Assembly: GCA_012031455.1 (NCBI GenBank)
Contig: JAAUTM010000157.1
Coordinates: forward strand, 1 to 5,047
From: Phycisphaerales bacterium
GTDB taxonomy: Bacteria > Planctomycetota > Phycisphaerae > Phycisphaerales > Phycisphaeraceae
Length of the DNA stretch: 5,047 bases
Direction of reading: 5' to 3'
Position 1 is the stretch's first letter. The number at the start of each line of letters is the position of its first letter. This document shows, piece after piece, positions 1 through 5,002 of this stretch. Under the pieces are notes generated by a model that saw only the letters and a list, made by a program, of their open reading frames with translations, did not search any database and was not told where the DNA came from. Position numbers and translations under genes: made by a program.

Positions 1-195
1 AACGAAGCCATCGAGCTGGCCAAGGAATATGGCAGCCAGCAAAGCCCCGCTTTTGTCAATGGTGTTCTTGACAAGATGGCCAAAAATCTGGCCGCCAAAA
101 ACATGATTCCCAATACCCCGGCCATTGTTCCGTCCGATCCGTGGTTGAATGATGCCCTCACCCCGCAGGGTGACCCTCCGCCTGCTTCCGGGTGA
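1..195 (+). CDS. nusB: Transcription antitermination factor NusB, C-terminal fragment (start lies outside the window)
   Basis: Frame 1 is open from the first base to a TGA at 193-195 and gives 64 residues. The segment [11 protein letters not shown] followed by FVNGVLDKM (residues 1-11 and 18-26) matches the conserved last helices of NusB, where the family reads roughly NEAIELAK.Y....S..FINGVLD. NusB binds boxA RNA together with NusE (ribosomal protein S10) and supports antitermination on rRNA operons in the cytoplasm. After the conserved helix comes a tail of about 35 residues rich in Pro, Ala and Asp, whereas many NusB proteins end soon after NGVLD. The tail is probably disordered and of unknown role. 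The gene is followed by a 110-bp spacer and then the membrane protein gene on the same strand. The motif identification is strong, but the rest of the gene cannot be seen. Confidence 0.88.
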   Translation, partial: NEAIELAKEYGSQQSPAFVNGVLDKMAKNLAAKNMIPNTPAIVPSDPWLNDALTPQGDPPPASG

Positions 196-216
196 CCAGT
201 TACTTCGTGATGCGTG

Positions 217-228
217 GCGACAAGTCGC
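217..228. other. Small perfect inverted repeat after nusB
   Basis: GCGAC (217-221) and GTCGC (224-228) are perfect inverted repeats separated by AA. If folded as RNA this would make a short hairpin, effectively four pairs with a CAAG tetraloop. It lies 21 bases after the nusB stop. No U-run follows, so it is not a convincing intrinsic terminator. It may be a fragment of a dispersed repeat or chance. Confidence 0.3.
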
Positions 229-244
229 GGCAATAACCACCAAT

Positions 245-292
245 TCACCAACCCACTGATTCACCGACCAACCGATCCACCGAACAACCGAT
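245..292. repeat. Three degenerate 16-bp tandem repeats upstream of the membrane protein gene
   Basis: Three units start at 245, 261 and 277 with an exact 16-bp period. The cores are CACCAACCCACTGAT (246-260), CACCGACCAACCGAT (262-276) and CACCGAACAACCGAT (278-292). The second and third differ at one of 15 positions, and the first matches the second at 12 of 15. A weaker C/A-rich stretch at about 231-244 may be a fourth, decayed unit. The array ends 13 bases before the ATG at 306 and takes up the space where a ribosome binding site would be expected. No Shine-Dalgarno-like purine stretch is visible there. Its function is unknown. Confidence 0.7.
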
Positions 293-305
293 TTCCCAAC
301 TCCCC

Positions 306-2462
306 ATGAAAGATGCGACAAGTCCACGTCTTTGGCAGGTCATGCTGCTGCTTGGGTTACCTCTGCTGTTGATTTACAGTAATTCTTTTAATGCGCCTTT
401 TGTGTTTGATGATGCGTCCGCAATCAAGAAAAACCCCACCATTCGGCAATGGACGCTGGTGGATGGCCCGCTGCAACCGCCGCGTGATGGTTCCCCCGTC
501 ACTGCCCGGCCTCTGCTCAACCTGACATTTGCCATCAGCCACAGCCTCAGCGGGTTGGAGCCATGGGGTTACCGTGCCCTGAATCTGCTGATCCACGCCT
601 TGGCCGGGCTGACCCTCTACGGATTGCTCAGGCGGATCCTTGCCCAACCTGCTCAGCCGGGGTATTTCCAAAATACAGCGCAACCCCTGGCACTCACGGT
701 CGCGCTGCTTTGGGCGGTGCATCCGCTGGCCACGCATGTGGTGACTTACACCTCGCAACGGGCGGAATCGCTGGTGAGCCTGCTCTATCTGTTTTCGTTG
801 TATTGCCTGGTACGGGGAATTCCTGCTACAAGATTCAATCGCATCTGGCTGGTGGCCGCGGTGGCAACCTGCTGGATGGGGACGATGGCCAAGGAAATCA
901 TCGCCACCTTGCCGCTGCTGGCCTTGACGCTGGATAGCTTGTTTTATGCAGATTCATGGCGCGATCTATGGCGACGCCGGGGCTGGGTGTATGGTGGACT
1001 GTTCTTCAGCTGGGTGATCCTGGCCGTCTTTGTTTTGACCGGAGGCAACCGGGCGGGGTCGGCCGGTTTTATTTCCTGGCAGGCCGCCTGGGATTATGCC
1101 CTGATGCAGCCACAGGCCGTGGTGATGTATCTGTCGCGCATCGTGTTTCCAGTTGGATTGCTTCTGGATCATGGGGTGATCAAAGCCAGTGGCTGGGGAG
1201 ATGTGGTTCCCTATGCCATCATCGTGATTTTGCTGCTGACGCTCACGGGTGTGGGCCTGTGGCGTGGGTACAAGGCAGCCTATGCAGGGTTGTGGTTTTT
1301 CGTGATTTTGCTTCCCACCAGCAGTGTGCTACCGATTATCACGCAGACCATGGCCGAGCACCGGGCGTACCTTCCCAGTGCCGGGGTGGTGACGCTTATA
1401 GTGCTGGCAGCTTTTGCCCTTTGGCAACGGTCATTGCCACCGAAGCCAGTGACGGCAGGGCATCGGGTAGCAGTCAGCAATCCGGTTGCAGCATTGAAAA
1501 ATCAGTCCTGGCTACTCACCCTGCCCCGGTCGGGAGTCGTGAGTGTGCTGGGTGTGGCCCTTGTTCTTTCTTTCCTGACCCTCAGACACAACCAGTTGTA
1601 CAACGATCCGATCGCGCTTTGGAGTGATGTCATTGACCATCGGCCTGCCAACTCACGAGGCTACAACAACCTGGCGCTGCTGCTGGCCGACCGGCCAGAT
1701 GCCCCGATTGAAGAAGCCCTGGCGGTGCTGGATCAGGCGGTGAAGGTGGACCCCCTCAACTATGCTGCGCATTCCAACCGTGGGAACCTGCTGGTACGCC
1801 TGAGGCGATTTGAAGAAGCGATTCCCGCCTTTCAGCGGGCTGCGGAACTTGAGGATGCGGTGGATTTGGAAGCTGCCAACGGCCTGAGTATCGCCTACAG
1901 CGAATTGGGTCAGTGGGAGCTTGCGACTGCCCAGGCACTGCGGGCGATCGAACTGGCACCCACCTGGGATGGAGCCTGGTACAACCTTGGCAACGCTTAC
2001 CTTGGCGCGGGGCAATTCAGCAAGGCGGAGGCGACCTACCGGCAATCCATCAAGCTTAATGAGAACCAGCCTTTGGTATGGAATAATCTGGCGCTGGCAC
2101 TCATGGGTCAGGACAGACTGCCCGATGCAGAGCAGATTTTTTTGGCAACACTTCATCGCTTCCCGGACTATTACCAATGCTGGGCCAATTACGGGCAACT
2201 GCTGGCAAAGTTGGAGCGAGGGCGGGAGGCAGTGGAAGCTTACCAGCGGGCCTTGCAAATACAGATGGATTACTTCAAAGCCTATTTCCTTCTGGCTGAG
2301 CAACTTGCGAGCCTGGGCGAGTTGCAGCATGCCCGTGCGCTGCTGGAAGGAGTGATCGATTTGGGGGAAAGTTTGCAACAACCTGACGTGGCGGATGAGG
2401 CACGGAAGTTGTTACGCGAAATGGATAAGGTTACGTCAGGCGATTCAAAGATTAAACCATGA
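306..2462 (+). CDS. TMTC-like multi-spanning membrane protein with C-terminal TPRs, putative GT-C glycosyltransferase
   Basis: The protein has 718 residues. The N-terminal 430 are hydrophobic, with about 11 predicted membrane helices (roughly 11-27, 85-110, 126-145, 150-170, 180-212, 228-245, 265-285, 300-320, 322-345, 355-375, 408-426). Conserved features of the TMTC/TPR membrane family are visible: an acidic pair in the first loop (NSFNAPFVFDD, 26-36), RPL at 68-70 with N93 and H97, HPLATHVV at 139-146 followed by QRAE, MAKE at 194-197, a P..L..D region near 282-288 resembling DUF1736, and PTSSVLP...EHRAYLP at 337-357. About seven TPRs follow (near 450-484, 486-516, 522-552, 555-587, 589-620, 623-654, 657-687). 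Eukaryotic TMTC proteins are O-mannosyltransferases. By analogy this protein may transfer sugar from a lipid-linked donor, with the TPRs outside the cytoplasm; donor and acceptor are unknown. The ATG at 306 begins a short polar stretch before helix 1, and no Shine-Dalgarno sequence is seen. Family assignment is confident; enzyme activity is inferred. Confidence 0.85.
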   Translation: MKDATSPRLWQVMLLLGLPLLLIYSNSFNAPFVFDDASAIKKNPTIRQWTLVDGPLQPPRDGSPVTARPLLNLTFAISHSLSGLEPWGYRALNLLIHALAGLTLYGLLRRILAQPAQPGYFQNTAQPLALTVALLWAVHPLATHVVTYTSQRAESLVSLLYLFSLYCLVRGIPATRFNRIWLVAAVATCWMGTMAKEIIATLPLLALTLDSLFYADSWRDLWRRRGWVYGGLFFSWVILAVFVLTGGNRAGSAGFISWQAAWDYALMQPQAVVMYLSRIVFPVGLLLDHGVIKASGWGDVVPYAIIVILLLTLTGVGLWRGYKAAYAGLWFFVILLPTSSVLPIITQTMAEHRAYLPSAGVVTLIVLAAFALWQRSLPPKPVTAGHRVAVSNPVAALKNQSWLLTLPRSGVVSVLGVALVLSFLTLRHNQLYNDPIALWSDVIDHRPANSRGYNNLALLLADRPDAPIEEALAVLDQAVKVDPLNYAAHSNRGNLLVRLRRFEEAIPAFQRAAELEDAVDLEAANGLSIAYSELGQWELATAQALRAIELAPTWDGAWYNLGNAYLGAGQFSKAEATYRQSIKLNENQPLVWNNLALALMGQDRLPDAEQIFLATLHRFPDYYQCWANYGQLLAKLERGREAVEAYQRALQIQMDYFKAYFLLAEQLASLGELQHARALLEGVIDLGESLQQPDVADEARKLLREMDKVTSGDSKIKP

Positions 2463-2486
2463 ACCTATTAATCTAAACACCGAACC

Positions 2487-2511
2487 TCGCACCTGCGGTG
2501 CGTCGCTAAAC
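2487..2511. repeat. 25-bp hairpin repeat, copy 1
   Basis: This is the first of two 25-bp direct repeats in the spacer before ftsY. Its core is a perfect six-base-pair inverted repeat, CGCACC (2488-2493) and GGTGCG (2497-2502), around a TGC loop, followed by the conserved tail TCGCTAAAC (2503-2511). It begins 24 bases after the membrane protein stop. The flanks of both copies are rich in A and C. The compact palindrome plus constant tail looks like a short dispersed intergenic repeat of the REP type. It could also act as an RNA hairpin, but no U-run follows, so it is not a classical terminator. Confidence 0.75.
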
Positions 2512-2555
2512 CTCGTACCGATGTACCAATCAATCCATTAACCTGATCACAAACG

Positions 2556-2580
2556 TCGCACCTCCGGTGCGTCGCTAAAC
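2556..2580. repeat. 25-bp hairpin repeat, copy 2
   Basis: This copy matches copy 1 at 24 of 25 positions and starts 69 bases downstream in the same orientation. The single difference falls in the loop (TCC instead of TGC), so the stem CGCACC (2557-2562) / GGTGCG (2566-2571) and the tail TCGCTAAAC are fully conserved. The inverted repeat extends further outwards past one T-T mismatch, with C2554-G2555 able to pair with C2573-G2574. Conservation of the stem with change only in the loop fits selection on, or recent copying of, a foldable element. Confidence 0.75.
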
Positions 2581-2581
2581 T

Positions 2582-2609
2582 AAATCCGAAATCCAAAATT
2601 CGAAATCCG
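2582..2609. repeat. Four tandem heptamers directly upstream of ftsY
   Basis: Four seven-base units follow one another without gaps: AAATCCG (2582-2588), AAATCCA (2589-2595), AAATTCG (2596-2602) and AAATCCG (2603-2609). The first and last are identical and the middle two each carry one change. The array begins two bases after the second hairpin repeat and ends nine bases before the ftsY ATG. It is A-rich in an otherwise GC-leaning region, so it would leave the ftsY start region open and weakly structured. There is no Shine-Dalgarno sequence between it and the ATG. It resembles the short tandemly repeated heptamers known from some bacterial intergenic regions. Confidence 0.75.
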
Positions 2610-2618
2610 ACATTCCTT

Positions 2619-3551
2619 ATGGGCTTATTCAAATCCATCTTCAAGAAACTCTCCGACGGGCTGGCCAAGACACGCCAGCAGTTCATCGGAGGATTGCGCA
2701 CCATTCTCACCGGGCAGCGGTTGTCCAACGAATTGCTGGCCGAGTTGGAGCAAAGGTTGATACAGGCGGATGTGGGCATCAAGACCAGCCGTGAACTGGT
2801 CGCTGACATTCGCGCTGGCTGGGAGCGAGGCGACATCCAGACTGGCGATGATGTCCTCAAGTTTCTCAAAGATCAGCTCAGTGCCTACTGGCCAGCCGAG
2901 GATCGCAAACTCCGCCTCAACCCCGATGGCAAGCCCACGGTGATTCTTGTTTGCGGGATCAACGGGGCGGGCAAGACCACCAGCATCGCCAAGATCGCCA
3001 AGAGCCTGCGTGATGAAGGCAAGACCGTGCTGCTGGCGGCCTGCGATACGTTTCGTGCCGCAGCCGTGGAGCAACTGGAAATCTGGTCGCAACGTCTGGG
3101 CGTGGAAGTGGTCAAGGGCAAGCAGGGCGGGGACCCGGCTGCCGTAGCTTTCGATGCAGCGGAAGCAGCGGTGGCACGCGGGTTTGATGTTCTGCTGGTG
3201 GACACAGCCGGACGGTTGCACACTCAGGATCACCTGATGCGGCAACTGTCGAAAATCAAAACGTATTGGCAAAAAATACCAGGGGCACCGCACGAAGTGA
3301 TGCTGGTGCTTGATGCCACCACCGGACAGAACGCGGTGAATCAGGCCATCGTATTTACTCAGGCCACCGAGGTGACGGGCATCTTTTTGGCCAAGCTTGA
3401 TGGCACGGCCCGGGGGGGCATCGTGGTGGCGATCCGCGAGCAACTGGCAATTCCAGTGAAGTTCATCGGGGTGGGGGAGACACCGGATGATGTAGAGCCC
3501 TTTGATCCCGGCAAATTTGTCGAAGCCATGTTCGCTGAAAAATCAGGATGA
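2619..3551 (+). CDS. ftsY: Signal recognition particle receptor FtsY (SRP GTPase)
   Basis: The protein has 310 residues, the normal size for an FtsY that lacks the long acidic A domain of Escherichia coli. It starts with an amphipathic, basic helix (MGLFKSIFKKL, 1-11), the usual membrane-targeting element. The helical N domain covers about 20-95. The G domain follows: P-loop GINGAGKT (113-120), DTFRAAA (143-149), DTAGR (195-199), G4 element AKLD (258-261) with DGTARGG after it, and the closing GVGE (284-287) with the C-terminal DDVEPFD (290-296). FtsY pairs with Ffh in the SRP to deliver ribosomes making membrane and secreted proteins to the translocon. The family usually has T before KLD in G4; here it is A258. 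The ATG at 2619 has no visible Shine-Dalgarno sequence but gives the expected N-terminus. The stop overlaps the next ATG (ATGA at 3548-3551). Confidence 0.96.
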   Translation: MGLFKSIFKKLSDGLAKTRQQFIGGLRTILTGQRLSNELLAELEQRLIQADVGIKTSRELVADIRAGWERGDIQTGDDVLKFLKDQLSAYWPAEDRKLRLNPDGKPTVILVCGINGAGKTTSIAKIAKSLRDEGKTVLLAACDTFRAAAVEQLEIWSQRLGVEVVKGKQGGDPAAVAFDAAEAAVARGFDVLLVDTAGRLHTQDHLMRQLSKIKTYWQKIPGAPHEVMLVLDATTGQNAVNQAIVFTQATEVTGIFLAKLDGTARGGIVVAIREQLAIPVKFIGVGETPDDVEPFDPGKFVEAMFAEKSG

Positions 3552-3826
3552 TGATTTATCCATCATGGCTCCTGTTCATCGCTTTGATTCACTGGGGCGC
3601 AATCATGACAACATTTTCATCAGGTATGAGTTTGTTGTATTTGCTGTTTTTGATAGCAGTGCCGCTGCTGCTTGCAGGGTTGGTTTTACTGTGGCGAGGC
3701 ATTCGCGGCAGGCTGGTGGATGACCATCCTTATTGCCGGGGGTGCAAATTTGATCTCACGGGTTTGCCAGCCGAACGTACCGCCTGCCCGGAATGTGGTC
3801 ATGACCTTACCGTCCCAAAGCTGTGA
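3548..3826 (+). CDS. First reading-frame piece: membrane helix plus zinc ribbon (92 codons)
   Basis: The open stretch encodes 92 residues. A hydrophobic region at about 6-20 is followed by a clear membrane helix at about 28-49, then WRGIRGRLVDDHP and a four-cysteine zinc ribbon: C63..C66 and C80..C83, with FDLTGLP between them and PECGHDL at the end. The ATG at 3548 overlaps the ftsY stop as ATGA. Later in-frame ATGs at 3605 (six bases after a GGGG) and 3626 would give a single-helix N-terminus and are also plausible starts. The last four codons (V89-L92) appear to be out-of-frame: shifting back one base at 3811 reads RPKAV instead, which fits the family after DLT. The piece could be translated as a small membrane zinc-ribbon protein, but I think it is the head of the larger broken gene. 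Confidence 0.6.
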   Translation: MMIYPSWLLFIALIHWGAIMTTFSSGMSLLYLLFLIAVPLLLAGLVLLWRGIRGRLVDDHPYCRGCKFDLTGLPAERTACPECGHDLTVPKL

Positions 3827-3945
3827 ATCAGGGACGAAGAGTTCGCCGGGTGAGTCTACTGCTGGCCGGGGCATTGTGTGTGCTGCTGGCGCTGGTGCCG
3901 GTGGGCTTGTTCACCGCCATGCAACTGGCATCGAGTCACAGTACA
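3811..3945 (+). pseudogene. Second piece: basic linker and second membrane helix (frame 1)
   Basis: Frame 1 reads RPKAVNQGRRVRR directly after the DLT of the zinc ribbon piece, then a strong membrane helix (SLLLAGALCVLLALVPVGLF) ending near 3925. One missing base next to the CC at 3810-3811 would join the two pieces in frame. The frame stays open to a TGA at 4090-4092, but beyond about 3945 it gives a composition (SGGGGQPDP) unlike a real domain, while frame 2 picks up recognisable sequence. The right edge is therefore approximate (about 3925-3955). A GTG at 3823 overlaps the previous TGA and could serve as a start, but it would cut off the RPKA part of the linker. Confidence 0.6.
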
Positions 3946-4501
3946 GAATCACAAGCCGAATGTGGCTGCTGCCGTCACGAGGTCGATGAACAGTCAGGGG
4001 CCTACCTTGACCGCGGCTCTCAAGGAAATTTCATCGCACCGGGTCAACACCAAACAAATCGGTCTGGCGGAGGTGGACAGCCTGATCCATGAAACTCTTA
4101 GACGACAGGCGGATTTATCCCTGGCCTGGGAAACGGCCTGGGGCGATCTTGTGGAAGAGGTTCATGGTCAGGGACTGCTTGATGCCGCACGCTGGGAACA
4201 ATATCTGACTCAGGCTGCGGAGCACTCGGTCAAGTTCATCGTACGCCCGAAAATCAGGGTGGGTGATCCGATCCCCTATCGAATGCAACACACCGGGGCA
4301 CGTTGCGGGGCCCAAATGAGGCACTGGCTCAAGATCAGCAAAGATACGTCCCAGATCGGCTCGCTACCTTATCAACCCAAGGCCAGAGGCAGCTTTGGGA
4401 CCAATCTGTGTGTGACCGCTTCCGGTGCCAGCAGTTCGACCTGTCAATTGACCAAAGAGCAATGGGAAGTGCTGGAGCAAACCCCGGGACATTGCCGATG
4501 A
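3945..4501 (+). pseudogene. Third piece: extracytoplasmic helical and VRP/GDPIPYR region (frame 2)
   Basis: Frame 2 is open from 3854 to a TGA at 4499-4501, with recognisable sequence from about 3945. Visible segments are NHKPN near the start, a helical stretch (TAALKEISSHR), IHETLRRQADL, AWETAWGDLVEEV, ARWEQYLTQAAEHSV, then FIVRPKIRVGDPIPYR and a Cys/Ser/Gly-rich part (CVTASGASSSTCQL). The order, with WGDLVE followed by W..YL.QA and then VRP...GDP.PYR, is what I recall for zinc-ribbon membrane proteins of Phycisphaerae. The last recognisable residues are LEQTPG, after which the frame gives only HCR and a stop, while frame 1 continues sensibly with TLPMKLEAEF. One missing C in the CCCC run at 4482-4485 would join them. 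No function is known. Confidence 0.6.
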
Positions 4502-4689
4502 AGCTGGAAGCCGAGTTCACCATTTCCCAAAATTACGGCGGCGCGGTGGAAGCCAGTTTCAAACACACTTTCACCACGGTGGTGGAGATTATTCCTAAAA
4601 CCGAATCGACTGCGACTCCGGTGGTGGACGAAAAGCAGCGTAATGCCATCGAAAAATCGGTGAAAAGTGATTCGAGCAGAGGAAGATAA
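4487..4689 (+). pseudogene. Fourth piece: beta-rich segment (frame 1)
   Basis: Frame 1 continues the third piece as GTLPMKLEAEFTI, then HTFTTVVEIIPKTE and DEKQRNAIEKSVK, before drifting into SDSSRGR and a TAA at 4687-4689. The first part looks like alternating beta strands and the second like a short helix. An ATG at 4498 overlaps the previous TGA as ATGA, but because any stop-linked shift of minus one creates NTGA, this overlap carries little weight. The reading frame appears to change again at the AAAA run at 4663-4666: dropping one A gives SVKVIRAEEDKPG in frame 2, which stays open to the end of the gene. Confidence 0.55.
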
Positions 4690-5002
4690 ACCGGGCCGAT
4701 TGAAAGTGGTGGTCTCGTTGGAAAAACCGCCCGTGGCCGTGGCTTACGATGTGTTTGCTCAAAGCGGCAACCAGCGCAGCAAAATCGGCAGCGTGAACAT
4801 CAGACCCGGCGGACAGACCCAATGGCATATCGAAGGCGATTTTGACCTCGGCCAGGCCGATAAGGTGGACATTGAACTGGTCCCCAGCATGGAGACGGCC
4901 TTGCATTCGGTGGATGTGTTTGATTACTGGGGGGAGTCGATGCTGTTCATGGACGTGCCGGTGAAACGACTTGCGACTACGACGACACAAACCACGCCTT
5001 GA
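4667..5002 (+). pseudogene. Fifth piece: C-terminal beta-rich domain (frame 2)
   Basis: The open stretch gives 111 codons from GTG at 4667 to TGA at 5000-5002. It holds short hydrophobic strands and turns: LKVVVSLEKPPVAVAYDVF, GNQRSKIGSVNIRPGG, QTQWHIEGDFD, ADKVDIELVPS and DYWGESMLFMDVPV, followed by a Thr-rich tail. This pattern suits a beta-sandwich outside the cytoplasm. It could be read as a separate small gene, but it lacks a signal peptide and a good ribosome binding site, and it continues the previous piece if one A is removed from the run at 4663-4666. I therefore treat it as the C-terminus of the broken gene. Confidence 0.55.

Larger units (their letters stand above)
3548..5002 (+). 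pseudogene. Zinc-ribbon transmembrane protein of a planctomycete family, broken by four frameshifts
   Basis: Conserved segments that I recognise as one protein occur in order on the + strand but in alternating frames: frame 2 from 3548 to about 3811, frame 1 to about 3945, frame 2 to about 4487, frame 1 to about 4666, then frame 2 to the TGA at 5000-5002. The net shift is zero, and the repaired product would have about 484 residues. Its order would be a membrane helix, RGR.VDDHP, a CxxC...CxxC zinc ribbon, the basic stretch RPKAVNQGRRVRR, a second membrane helix, an alpha-helical region with WGDLVEE, a VRP.IRVGDPIPYR segment and a beta-rich C-terminal part. The positive-inside rule places the ribbon in the cytoplasm and the C-terminal half outside. 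Function is unknown. It overlaps the ftsY stop by four bases, so the intact ancestor was likely co-transcribed with ftsY. Sequencing error is the main alternative to true decay. Confidence 0.75.

Noticed and set aside
956..1627. Open frame of 223 codons on the + strand inside the membrane protein gene
   Set aside because: It is an alternative-frame shadow, rich in Gly, Cys, Ser and Trp, overlapping conserved membrane helices of the real frame.
1653..2381. Open frame of 242 codons on the - strand
   Set aside because: It lies fully opposite the TPR-coding part of the membrane protein gene. Its product is Gln/Arg/Pro-rich with no recognisable domain, while the + strand shows clear TPR periodicity.
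2487..2502. Intrinsic terminator after the membrane protein gene
   Set aside because: The hairpin stem is only six pairs and is followed by GTCGCTAAAC rather than a T-run; copy 2 also lacks a T-run.
2487..2580. Possible CRISPR array
   Set aside because: Only two repeats of 25 bp are present, with a 44-bp spacer that itself contains simple-sequence-like DNA, and no cas genes are in the window. A palindromic intergenic repeat fits better.
2625..3443. Open frame of 272 codons on the - strand
   Set aside because: It is antisense to ftsY, whose GTPase motifs are unmistakable; the antisense product has no recognisable motif.
3823..4092. Independent small membrane protein starting at GTG 3823 with a GTGA overlap
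   Set aside because: Frame 1 fits the family from 3811, upstream of this GTG, and the last 45 or so residues look like random frame. A minus-one shift at a TGA gives an NTGA overlap almost automatically, so the overlap is weak evidence for coupling.
4595..4990. Open frame of 131 codons on the - strand at the end of the window
   Set aside because: It has a His/Arg/Phe-rich product without recognisable features, opposite a stretch where the + strand frames continue the broken gene.
3548..5002. Programmed ribosomal frameshifting to produce the full protein
   Set aside because: It would need four separate events, two in each direction, and no classical slippery heptamer with a downstream structure is visible at the sites.
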